64,000 nt of DNA, taken from NCBI GenBank assembly GCA_900454475.1, contig UGSS01000002.1, positions 1,507,605 through 1,571,604 on the forward strand, read 5' to 3'. Positions 28,660 through 36,723 of the stretch are shown here, piece by piece. Made by a program: the position numbers and the translations under genes. Positions within the stretch are counted from its first letter, which is position 1; every line of letters begins with the position of its first letter. The notes beneath the pieces are model-generated. The model ran no database searches. It saw only the letters and a list, made by a program, of their open reading frames with translations, and was not told the origin of the DNA. This DNA comes from [Pasteurella] mairii. Its GTDB lineage: Bacteria > Pseudomonadota > Gammaproteobacteria > Enterobacterales > Pasteurellaceae.

Positions 28660-28956
28660 TTGAAAGAATTAACTATCCGAGACTGCCAAATAGTAAGTGG
28701 TGGATTAGCACCTTTGGTATGGGCTACTGCAGGAGTAGCAACTTATGTAGGAAATAAAATATATTCAGGAGAAAAAATAACTGCTTTAGGGATAGCAAGC
28801 TCTGCCGCTGGTGGCGGAATTGGTGGGGCTGTGTCTACAATAGTAAGGGTCAGTTCTTCATTGAAACCTATTGTAGGAGGATTTGCAGGAGGGGCTACTG
28901 AAGGATTTATTAGTAATTCATATCAAGGGATAAAAAATAATTCAGATTCATCTTAA
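28660..28956 (+). CDS. Double-glycine-leader peptide, candidate class II microcin
   Basis: A 98-residue product from a TTG start with AGGA eight bases upstream. Residues 1-15, MKELTIRDCQIVSGG, form a typical double-glycine leader like that of colicin V, normally cut after GG by a C39-peptidase ABC exporter. The 83-residue mature part is rich in Gly, Ala and Ser, has no Cys and contains glycine-zipper segments (AAGGGIGGAVS, GGFAGGATEG), suggesting membrane insertion. A small membrane protein that could give immunity lies just upstream. No exporter gene is in the window. The frame stays open for 15 codons beyond the TAA. I recognise the leader class, not this peptide. Confidence 0.75.
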   Translation: MKELTIRDCQIVSGGLAPLVWATAGVATYVGNKIYSGEKITALGIASSAAGGGIGGAVSTIVRVSSSLKPIVGGFAGGATEGFISNSYQGIKNNSDSS

Positions 28957-29016
28957 AATAATCAATCAGGCTCAGATTATGGTGATGGTTGTGATTATCA
29001 ATAAAAAAGGGGGGAA

Positions 29017-29100
29017 ATGAAAAGTAATTTCTTTATTCCTTGTCAAAAATTTATTGAACATTATCTAAATATGCTTCGTTATGAATTTCAGAAAAAATGA
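29017..29100 (+). CDS. Short ORF (27 residues) of unknown role
   Basis: MKSNFFIPCQKFIEHYLNML and seven further residues, with AAGGGGGG only two to three bases before the ATG. It begins 60 bases after the microcin-like stop and is followed by a hairpin terminator. After the TGA the same frame stays open into the terminator stem. It may be a small cluster member, a broken gene or chance; there is no recognisable family. Confidence 0.3.
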   Translation: MKSNFFIPCQKFIEHYLNMLRYEFQKK

Positions 29101-29140
29101 GGTTCAGAGAAAAAGGGCATAGTAGACAAAATAGTTGGTA

Positions 29141-29191
29141 AAAAGTGGTTTAAAGCCTTATATTACATATTATGGGCTTTAAATCACTTTT
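29141..29191 (+). terminator. Terminator of the microcin-like cluster
   Basis: AAAAGTGGTTTAAAGCC (29141-29157) pairs with GGGCTTTAAATCACTTTT (29174-29191) with one mismatch in the stem, followed by TT. Confidence 0.7.
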
Positions 29192-29256
29192 TTCAATTAT
29201 GATGCTAAAAAATGTATTTTCTACCATGAGAGCGCAATTCAAAAGTAGGGTAAACA

Positions 29257-30294
29257 GAGCCTACCCCTCAAATTGTGTAAATACCTGTTTCTGAGATAAT
29301 ATATCAGACACAGGTACTTTATTATGAACGAAAAACAACTCCACGCGTTGGCAGCGGAATTTGCCAAAACCTTCAAAACACCAGAAGACCTTAATCAGTT
29401 TTCACGAATGCTTAAAAAATCACGGTTGAAGACGTTCTAAATGGCGAACTCATTGACCATCTTGGCTATGAAAAGCATCAACCCCGAAAAGACAAAAATG
29501 TACGGAATGGCTACATGTCCAAAACCGTGATTTGTGATGAAGGTGAGATAAAAATCGATACTCCTCGCGACCGTGACGGCACCTTTGAACCGCACCTTAT
29601 CAAGAAAAATCAGACCCGCATTACGGGGATGCAGATTATTGCCTTATATGCCAAAGGGTTAAGTAATCAGGAAATCGTGGAAATGTTCAAGGAACGCTAT
29701 GATGCCGATGTGTCTACCAGCCTCATTTCTCGCGTGACGGATTCTGTTAAAGAACGTGTACTGGAATGGCAAAATCGACCACTTGATGTGGTTTATCCTC
29801 AAACGAAGATTCAGCTTTGCAATTTAGTGCGGAACAGCTTGAGTATATCTCGTGGAAAGATTACAAGGCGGTAACGGCAGATTTAAAGCAGGTTTATCAA
29901 GCCCCATGAGGGGCAAGCGCGAGAAAATCTGACCGCACTTTCGCAAAAATGGCAGGAAAAATACCCGCTTGTGGCAAGAGGTCGGGAAGAAAATTGGGCA
30001 AATACCCCCTTTTTGACTATCCTTTGGATATCCGCAAAGCGATTTATATCACCAATGCGGTGGAATCGTTAAACAGTGTTATCCGCCGAGTCATCAAAAA
30101 ACGTAATGTATTCCCAACGGATGATTCGGTGTTCAAAGTGATATGGCTGGCGATGAAAGAGGCGTCAAAAAATGGACGATGCCGATTCAAAACTGGAAAC
30201 AGGCAATGAATCGTTTTATGATTGATTTTGGTGATCGTCTAAACGATCACCATTAAGTTGAAATGGATGTTTACACGGAATTTGGGATAGGCTC
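29257..30294 (+). mobile_element. Decayed IS256-family insertion sequence
   Basis: The left end GAGCCTACCCCTCAAATTGT (from 29257) and the reverse complement of the right end, GAGCCTATCCCAAATTCCGT (to 30294), form terminal inverted repeats. GGTAAA lies against the left end (29249-29256) and one base outside the right end, consistent with an 8-9 bp target duplication that has decayed. The interior is a broken transposase gene. Total length is about 1.04 kb, some 270 bp shorter than expected for the family. Confidence 0.8.
29324..30256 (+). pseudogene. IS256-family transposase remnant
   Basis: The ATG at 29324 opens MNEKQLHALAAEFAKTFKTP; a frameshift near 29415 leads to the frame with GYMSKTVICDEGEIKIDTPR and QIIALYAKGLSNQEIVEMF. 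After PLDVVYP the sequence jumps directly to KIQLCN, so about 85-90 codons containing the first two catalytic Asp residues are missing. Further shifts occur before DIRKAIYITNAVESLNSVIR, and the C terminus ends RLNDHH at 30254-30256. It cannot encode an active enzyme. An uptake signal lies inside near 29932. Confidence 0.88.
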
Positions 30295-30420
30295 TGGTAA
30301 AACCAACTTTTTTGTCCGCTATGCCAAATCACGCCAATTTTTTCATATAAAAACGATCTCACTTATTATGCAGCAAAAAAATCAAACTGTTTGTTCAGGT
30401 TTTAAATAATCCCCTTTTTT

Positions 30421-30434
30421 GTGATATCAATCAA
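30421..30434 (+). promoter_or_regulatory. Orphan FNR-like site
   Basis: GTGATATCAATCAA matches nine of ten conserved FNR positions. A -10-like TATTTA begins 29.5 bases from its centre on the plus strand (30457-30462). No gene lies downstream in that direction before the end of the convergent ispH. Confidence 0.4.
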
Positions 30435-30554
30435 ATTTTTGGTGTTTTTTTGTTCATATTTACCCTCACTGATCAGACCGCTGATAAACCTCTAAACATA
30501 TATCTAGCGCTTTTCTCTAATAAGCATATAGAAAAAGGAAATCCCCATACTTAA

Positions 30555-30589
30555 TATCCATATTAAATACGTAATGCTTTTGGCACTTC
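30555..30589. repeat. Right 35-bp direct repeat (native ispH 3' end)
   Basis: This is the parent copy of the repeat at 28334-28368. It includes the ispH stop codon (30563-30565) and its last eight codons. Confidence 0.9.
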
Positions 30590-31495
30590 AAACACCGTAT
30601 TTTCTTCGCAACCCTGTAGTTCTTCTACTTGATTTGTCCCTAATTCCTGAAGACGAGCAACAACAGATTGCACTAATACTTCTGGAGCAGAGGCACCAGC
30701 AGTAATGCCAATCGTTTTCACGTTATTTAGCCATGCCGGATCAATATCACTTGCATCATCAATTAATTTGGAGGTAACGCCCATTCTGGAAGCCAATTCT
30801 GCCAAACGATTGGAATTTGAGGAATTTTTGGATCCAACGACAATCACCAAATCGGACTGCGCTGCCAACTCACGCACTGCCTGCTGGCGATTAGTCGTTG
30901 CATAACAAATATCATTTTTACGCGGTCCTTGAATTGCCGGATATTTTTCTTTTAACGCTTCAATCACTTCGGCGGTATAATCAATAGACAGCGTCGTTTG
31001 TGTCATAAAGGTAATATCTTCATCATCACGCAGCGACAATTTGGCAATATCTTCCACATTTTCCACCAAATAAATACCACCGTCGTGGTTATCATATTGT
31101 CCCATCGTTCCTTCCACTTCTGGATGCCCTTCATGTCCGATCAACACCGCTTTTGTCCCTTTGCGGCTAGCGCGTGCAACTTGCATATGCACTTTCGTCA
31201 CCAACGGACAAGTCGCATCAAAAACCTTCAACCCGCGATTTTTGGCCTCTTGGCGCACCGCTTGCGAAACCCCATGTGCCGAGAAAATCACGATCGCGCC
31301 ATCCGGCACTTCATCCAATTCTTCCACAAAAATCGCACCGCGTTCGCGTAAGCCATTGACCACAAAACGATTATGCACCACTTCGTGGCGCACATAAATC
31401 GGCGCGCCATGCACTTCCAGCGCTAATTCCACAATACTGATCGCACGATCAACACCGGCACAAAAACCGCGCGGATTGGCTAAAATAATTTTCAT
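30563..31495 (-). CDS. ispH: 4-hydroxy-3-methylbut-2-enyl diphosphate reductase
   Basis: The protein has 310 residues. The three Fe-S cluster ligands are present: Cys12 ([10 protein letters not shown]), Cys near 96 ([11 protein letters not shown]) and Cys near 197 (NDICYATT). The [13 protein letters not shown] segment is also present. IspH makes IPP and DMAPP in the last step of the MEP isoprenoid pathway. Its ATG overlaps the lspA stop by four bases (ATGA). The 3' end is duplicated as a 35-bp repeat on the far side of the islet, next to ulaR. Confidence 0.97.
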   Translation of the reverse strand: MKIILANPRGFCAGVDRAISIVELALEVHGAPIYVRHEVVHNRFVVNGLRERGAIFVEELDEVPDGAIVIFSAHGVSQAVRQEAKNRGLKVFDATCPLVTKVHMQVARASRKGTKAVLIGHEGHPEVEGTMGQYDNHDGGIYLVENVEDIAKLSLRDDEDITFMTQTTLSIDYTAEVIEALKEKYPAIQGPRKNDICYATTNRQQAVRELAAQSDLVIVVGSKNSSNSNRLAELASRMGVTSKLIDDASDIDPAWLNNVKTIGITAGASAPEVLVQSVVARLQELGTNQVEELQGCEENTVFEVPKALRI

Positions 31496-31983
31496 GCTTT
31501 TTTCTCTTTCTTGTCGCTATTTTTAAAGGCATCCAAGGCTAACAAACCCGCACCAATACAAATGGCAATATCCGCCACATTGAACACCGGATAATGCCAT
31601 TGTTGCCAATAAAAATCAAAAAAATCCACCACAAATCCGTGATAAAAACGATCTGCCGCATTCGCTAATGCACCACCGATAATCAAGGCATAGGCAGAAT
31701 TTTGCAATTTTTGTGTCGCATTATTTTTGGCAAGAAAATAGATCAACACCGCAGAAATAATTAATGCTAAACCGATAAAAAAACTTTTTTGCCAACCGGA
31801 ATGATCGGCTAAAAAACTAAACGCCGCACCATAATTACGCACATATGTCAGGTTAAATATCGGTAAAATATTCACGCTTTCATACAGTTCAAAACAACTC
31901 ACGACTAAATATTTCGTAAATAAATCAATGACAAATGCCACCAATCCTAACCATAAAAAGGATAAACCCGTTTTTTTGCTCAT
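31492..31983 (-). CDS. lspA: Lipoprotein signal peptidase
   Basis: The protein has 163 residues with four hydrophobic helices. The catalytic Asp residues are Asp120 (GFVVDFFDF) and Asp138 (FNVADIAI), and [13 protein letters not shown] is the conserved NxGAAF block. It cleaves the signal from prolipoproteins such as the MlaA encoded in this window. The ATG at 31983 has GGAG four bases upstream; an in-frame extension of seven codons is not family-like. The gene sits between ileS and ispH, the usual order in gammaproteobacteria. Confidence 0.96.
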   Translation of the reverse strand: MSKKTGLSFLWLGLVAFVIDLFTKYLVVSCFELYESVNILPIFNLTYVRNYGAAFSFLADHSGWQKSFFIGLALIISAVLIYFLAKNNATQKLQNSAYALIIGGALANAADRFYHGFVVDFFDFYWQQWHYPVFNVADIAICIGAGLLALDAFKNSDKKEKKA

Positions 31984-32011
31984 AGCACTCCGCAAAACTT
32001 GCAATAAATTA

Positions 32012-32032
32012 ACCGCACTTTAAAAGTGCGGT
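32012..32032. repeat. Opposed uptake-signal pair between lspA and ileS
   Basis: ACCGCACTTT-A-AAAGTGCGGT is followed on the plus strand by CATTTTTTTT. It can fold into a hairpin. Its T run points away from the minus-strand genes, so a terminator role for ileS is doubtful. Confidence 0.6.
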
Positions 32033-32048
32033 CATTTTTTTTAAATTA

Positions 32049-34877
32049 TTAGGCAAATTGTCTTAATTCACCTGCGCCATCAACGTTTTCCACGCAACGA
32101 GAACATAACGCCGGATGTGCCGGATTGTGTCCGATGGTGGTAGAGTAATGCCAACAACGTGGGCATTTTTCCCCTTCAGCTCGCTCCACTTTCACCGCTA
32201 AACCGGCAAATTCGCCTTCAGCTACATCCGCTTCGGCAAGCGGTTTCACCAACGCTTGTGAAGTAATTAACACAAAGCGTAATTCATCACCTAATTGCTC
32301 CAATAACGGACGAACTTGATCATTCGCATAAACCGTCACTTTCGCTTCTAAACCCGCACCAATTAATTTATCGTTACGCGCTTGTTCCAATACACGGTTG
32401 ACTTCCGCGCGCACTTTTAACAATTGTTGCCAATAATTATCGTCCAATTTATCCTTCTCACCTAAACTGAACAAGCCGGTATAAAACTCCTCGGTGAACA
32501 CAAATTCTGCGCGACCTTCTACTTTCGGCAGATGCCCCCAAATTTCATCCGCGGTAAAGGAAAGAATTGGCGCCATCCAACGCACTAAGGCTTCAGCAAT
32601 ATGCCACAATGCAGTTTGGCAACTGCGACGCGCCAAGCTGTCCGCTTTAGTGGTATATTGCCGATCTTTGATAATATCCAAATAAAAGGATCCCATTTCA
32701 ATGGAGCAGAAACGCATTAAACGCTGTACCACAGTATGGAATTGATAATTATTATAAGCCTCTTTAATATCATTTTGTGCTTCTAACGCACAGCTCACCG
32801 CCCAACGATCCAAAGCAATCATTTCTTCCGGTTTAACCAAATCACGTTTTGGATCAAAACCGTTTAAGTTCGCCAACAAGAAACGTGCGGTATTACGAAT
32901 ACGACGATAGGTATCGCCGGCGCTGTTTAAAATATTGTGAGAAACAGCAATTTCGCCGGTGTAGTCAGTGGAAGCGACCCATAAACGTAAAATGTCTGCT
33001 CCATTTTTATTCCATACTTCGCTCGGCACAATCACATTACCCAAGGATTTAGACATTTTGCGACCTTTTTCATCCACCGTAAATCCGTGGGTCAATACTT
33101 GGTTATAAGGCGCTTTGTTGTCAGTCGCTGTAGAAAGCATCAAGGACGACATAAACCAACCACGATGTTGGTCAGAACCCTCTAAATACATATCCGCTGC
33201 ATTGCCATTAAATTCAGGACGTTGTTGCACGACAGAAGCATAGGTCGATCCAGAATCGAACCACACATCCAAGGTATCCGGCACCTTACGATAAATTTTC
33301 GCCTCTTCTTCGCCCAACACTTCAACAGGATCCAGATCCCACCAAGCCTGAATACCCGCTTTTTCAACGCGTTTTGCCACTTCTTCAAGGATCTCTAAAG
33401 TACGCGGATGCAATTGTTCAGTTTCATGATGCACGAACATGGTCATCGGCACGCCCCAAGTACGCTGACGAGAAATACACCAATCCGGACGGTTTGCCAC
33501 CATGGTATCAATTCGCGCTTCGCCCCAACTTGGAATCCAACGTACTTTCTTGATTTCGCCTAACGCCTGTTTGCGTAAGCCTTGCGTTTCCATACCGATA
33601 AACCATTGCGGCGTAGCACGGAAAATAATTGGCGTTTTATGTCGCCAGCAATGCGGATAGCTATGTTTAATACGTTCAAGTTTTAACAATGCACCGGTTT
33701 CTTTCAGTTTTTCCACCACCAAATCATTGGCTTCAAATACGCCTTTGCCGGCAAAAAATGGCGTGGTAGAAATAAATTTACCGTCATTTGCGACTAATCC
33801 CGCCATTTCCAACTGATATTTTTGACCGACCACATAGTCATCCAAACCATGATCCGGCGCGGTATGCACCAAACCCGTACCGCCATCAGTAGTGACGTGA
33901 TCACCTAAAATCACCGGCACGCTATAATCATAAAACGGATGATTGAAACGCAATAATTCCAACTCACTCCCTTGCACAACCCCCAATACTTCCACTTGCT
34001 CAAGTGCGGTCGCTTTTTGCACACTTTCCAACAAATCTGCCGCCAAAATAACGCGCTCATCGCCAAATTGTACCAATTGATAGGCTAAATTCGCATTAAC
34101 TGCAATAGCGCGGTTAGAAGGTAATGTCCAAGGCGTGGTTGTCCAAATCACCGCAGATAAACGACCATGACCTTTACCTTGCGCATTAAATTTCGCTTCG
34201 ACTTCCGCTGGATTGCTCGCGACAAAACGCACATAAATGGACGGAGACACTTTATCTTCATATTCCACTTCCGCTTCCGCCAAAGAAGAGCCACAATCCA
34301 AACACCAGTGAACCGGTTTGGAGCCTTTGTACAAATGCCCGTTAGCAATCACTTTTCCTAAAGTGCGGATAATATTGGCTTCCGTATTAAAATTCATGGT
34401 CAAATACGGATTATCCCAATCGCCCAACACGCCCATACGGATAAAGTCGGCTTTTTGTCCCTCTACTTGTTCTTTGGCATAATCGCGACAAGCCTGACGG
34501 AATTCTGCTGCGGAAATTTTTTCATTCGGTTTGCCAACTAAGCCCTCGACTTTTAACTCAATCGGTAAGCCATGACAGTCCCAACCGGGAATATAAGGCG
34601 AGTCATAACCTAACGCGGTTTTGGATTTGATAATAACGTCTTTTAAGATTTTGTTGACCGCGTGTCCAAGGTGCAACGAACCGTTCGCATACGGAGGTCC
34701 GTCGTGTAAAATAAAGGTCTTTTTACCCTTACCGGCGGCACGAATTTTTTGATAAAGTTGCTTTTCATACCAGTTTTTCAACATTGCCGGCTCACGTTTT
34801 GCCAAGTCTCCACGCATCGGGAAACCGGTTTGTGGCAAATTGAGCGTATTTTTATAATCTACATTTTCATTCGACAT
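32049..34877 (-). CDS. ileS: Isoleucyl-tRNA synthetase
   Basis: The protein has 942 residues of class I synthetase. The HIGH-type motif HLGH is at 69-72 within [17 protein letters not shown] lies near residue 600 ([10 protein letters not shown]) and a C-terminal zinc knuckle has CPRCWHY and CSRC. The editing domain lies between. It charges tRNA-Ile. The start at 34877 fits the family, with GGAAG six to seven bases upstream. The 18 upstream in-frame codons contain a 16-bp repeat of ileS codons and are probably not translated. An uptake signal lies at 34003. Confidence 0.98.
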   Translation of the reverse strand: MSNENVDYKNTLNLPQTGFPMRGDLAKREPAMLKNWYEKQLYQKIRAAGKGKKTFILHDGPPYANGSLHLGHAVNKILKDVIIKSKTALGYDSPYIPGWDCHGLPIELKVEGLVGKPNEKISAAEFRQACRDYAKEQVEGQKADFIRMGVLGDWDNPYLTMNFNTEANIIRTLGKVIANGHLYKGSKPVHWCLDCGSSLAEAEVEYEDKVSPSIYVRFVASNPAEVEAKFNAQGKGHGRLSAVIWTTTPWTLPSNRAIAVNANLAYQLVQFGDERVILAADLLESVQKATALEQVEVLGVVQGSELELLRFNHPFYDYSVPVILGDHVTTDGGTGLVHTAPDHGLDDYVVGQKYQLEMAGLVANDGKFISTTPFFAGKGVFEANDLVVEKLKETGALLKLERIKHSYPHCWRHKTPIIFRATPQWFIGMETQGLRKQALGEIKKVRWIPSWGEARIDTMVANRPDWCISRQRTWGVPMTMFVHHETEQLHPRTLEILEEVAKRVEKAGIQAWWDLDPVEVLGEEEAKIYRKVPDTLDVWFDSGSTYASVVQQRPEFNGNAADMYLEGSDQHRGWFMSSLMLSTATDNKAPYNQVLTHGFTVDEKGRKMSKSLGNVIVPSEVWNKNGADILRLWVASTDYTGEIAVSHNILNSAGDTYRRIRNTARFLLANLNGFDPKRDLVKPEEMIALDRWAVSCALEAQNDIKEAYNNYQFHTVVQRLMRFCSIEMGSFYLDIIKDRQYTTKADSLARRSCQTALWHIAEALVRWMAPILSFTADEIWGHLPKVEGRAEFVFTEEFYTGLFSLGEKDKLDDNYWQQLLKVRAEVNRVLEQARNDKLIGAGLEAKVTVYANDQVRPLLEQLGDELRFVLITSQALVKPLAEADVAEGEFAGLAVKVERAEGEKCPRCWHYSTTIGHNPAHPALCSRCVENVDGAGELRQFA

Positions 34878-34906
34878 TTTTATCTTCCAAAGAGTAATAA
34901 TTAAAA

Positions 34907-34922
34907 AATTGAGCGTATTTTT
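34907..34922. repeat. 16-bp repeat of an ileS 5' segment
   Basis: AATTGAGCGTATTTTT recurs at about 34838-34854 inside ileS codons 8-14. The copy here is upstream of the start, 69 bases away, and reads KNTLN in the same frame. Confidence 0.6.
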
Positions 34923-34997
34923 TAAACACAAACGAATTTCAGCATTATACGCAGAAATTCGTTAAGATTAAAGGCAGAATTGACGATCAAAGTGCGG

Positions 34998-35951
34998 TCA
35001 TTTTTCCGCAAGTTTTGTCGCAAAATAGGCTTTTGCCACAATCACATCTTGTTCAATTTGTTGTTTCAGCGCCTCAAAGGAGGCAAATTTAATTTCATTG
35101 CGCAATTTATGGCAAAATTCGATCTGCAAATTCTGCCCGTATAAATTTTGGCTAAAATCAAAAAGATGCACTTCTAACAGCTGAATATGCTTAATTCCGT
35201 TCAAGGTCGGGCGTTTGCCCACGTTGGCAACGCCGGTAAATTGGCGTCCGTCGTCTAATTGAATTTTTACCGCATACACACCTTTGATCGGATTAACTTG
35301 ACGTTGCAGGCGAATATTAGCAGTCGGAAAGCCGATAGTGCGCCCCAATTTATTCCCATGTACCACGCGCCCATAAATACAATAAGGTTTCCCCAAAAGC
35401 GTCGCTGCTAACGCCAAATTATCTTCTGCCAAGGCTTGACGAATGGCAGTGCTACTAATGCGCTGCATATCCAAACAAAGGCTACAATTATCTTCAACTT
35501 CAAAACCGTATTTTTTGCCCGCGCGTTGTAACAGGGCAAAATCCCCTTCTCGCCCTGCGCCAAAACGGAAATCGTCGCCGATACTTAAGAATTTCACATT
35601 CAGCTGCGCAACCAAACAATCTGAAATAAAATCTGTCGCGCGTTGAACGGCAAAAGTGCGGTTAAATTTTATACAGAAAACATAATCTACGCCGGCTTGC
35701 GCCAAATAATGCAATTTATCGCGCAAGCGCATCAATCTTGCCGGCGCTTTATCTGCTAAAAAATATTCGCGTGGCTGCGGTTCAAACAACATCACTACCA
35801 TCGGCAATGCCAATTCGTCCGCTTTTTGACGCAAATGGCGCAAAATCTGCTGATGCCCCAAATGTACCCCGTCGAAATTGCCAACCGTTAATGCACAACC
35901 TTGTTCATGAAATATCGCCGGTAAACGCTGAAAACTGCGAATAAGTTGCAT
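34998..35951 (-). CDS. ribF: Bifunctional riboflavin kinase / FAD synthetase
   Basis: The protein has 317 residues. An N-terminal nucleotidylyltransferase domain (1 to about 180) carries GNFDGVHLGHQQIL and RISSTAIRQAL. A C-terminal flavokinase domain (about 185-310) has GRTIGFPTANI and GVANVGKRPT. It converts riboflavin to FMN and then FAD. It is upstream of ileS on the same strand with a spacer of about 120 bases that holds an uptake signal (34989); another lies inside near 35653. HybE-type maturation is unrelated, but many reductases of the cell depend on its products. Confidence 0.96.
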   Translation of the reverse strand: MQLIRSFQRLPAIFHEQGCALTVGNFDGVHLGHQQILRHLRQKADELALPMVVMLFEPQPREYFLADKAPARLMRLRDKLHYLAQAGVDYVFCIKFNRTFAVQRATDFISDCLVAQLNVKFLSIGDDFRFGAGREGDFALLQRAGKKYGFEVEDNCSLCLDMQRISSTAIRQALAEDNLALAATLLGKPYCIYGRVVHGNKLGRTIGFPTANIRLQRQVNPIKGVYAVKIQLDDGRQFTGVANVGKRPTLNGIKHIQLLEVHLFDFSQNLYGQNLQIEFCHKLRNEIKFASFEALKQQIEQDVIVAKAYFATKLAEK

Positions 35952-36026
35952 TACATTTTCCTAATAAATTCAAAATAGTTACCCATTATACGGATAAATA
36001 ACGCAAGATTAAAGCACCTACTTTTT

Positions 36027-36722
36027 CTATGGCTGTATTAGCGCGTTCCGTTCATGCGACAATGAAAAACTCGCTTCAGCACGAAATTCCATGGTTTTTT
36101 GAGTAAGCGGATGGGTGATTTTTAAATATTCAGCGTGTAAACACAAGCGCGGTGACATGGCTTTGGCTTGTGGGTGCGCATAAAATTTATCCCCTAATAT
36201 GGGATGCCCCAAGGCTAACATATGTAAGCGCAATTGATGAGAACGCCCCGTAATCGGCGTTAAGCGAACTTGCGTGCTGTTATTCGGCAAACGTTGCAAA
36301 ACTTCAAATTTTGTGACCGCACTTTTTCCCCGCTCGAAACAAATTTTTTGGCGCGGACGATTTTCCCAATCGCAAATCAAGGGCAAATCTACTGTTCCCT
36401 GCTCTGCCTCAAGATGCCCCCAAACTAACGCCACATATTGCTTTTTCGGCTCCCGCTCACGAAATTGGCGTTTTAATTCGCGATCCGCCAATTTGCTCAT
36501 CGCAAACAACAATAACCCGCTAGTCGCCATATCCAAACGGTGCGCCGGTTCGCAAAACCCATATTTGTCTTTTACGCGCGACATAGCGCTATCGTAATAT
36601 TGTGGCTGATTACCGGGAACTGAAAGCAAACCGCTCGGTTTATTCACCAGCAAAATGTGATCATCTCGATACACAATATCAAGCCAAGGATCTATCGGGG
36701 GATGATATTCAATCAGTGCCAT
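36027..36722 (-). CDS. rluA: rRNA/tRNA pseudouridine synthase RluA
   Basis: The protein has 231 residues. The catalytic Asp64 lies in AHRLDMATSG, and ITGRSHQLRLHMLALGHPILGDKFY is the C-terminal signature. RluA modifies U746 of 23S rRNA and U32 of several tRNAs. It starts one base after the rapA stop, on the same strand, as in many gammaproteobacteria where rapA and rluA are adjacent. An uptake signal lies inside near 36312. The length is slightly above that of E. coli RluA. Confidence 0.95.
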   Translation of the reverse strand: MALIEYHPPIDPWLDIVYRDDHILLVNKPSGLLSVPGNQPQYYDSAMSRVKDKYGFCEPAHRLDMATSGLLLFAMSKLADRELKRQFREREPKKQYVALVWGHLEAEQGTVDLPLICDWENRPRQKICFERGKSAVTKFEVLQRLPNNSTQVRLTPITGRSHQLRLHMLALGHPILGDKFYAHPQAKAMSPRLCLHAEYLKITHPLTQKTMEFRAEASFSLSHERNALIQP

Positions 36723-36723
36723 C

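Noticed and set aside
29017-29205. Selenocysteine or readthrough reading of the TGA at 29098
   Set aside because: The frame stays open after TGA, but the downstream part coincides with a terminator stem and there is no SECIS-like evidence. Chance is the simpler explanation.
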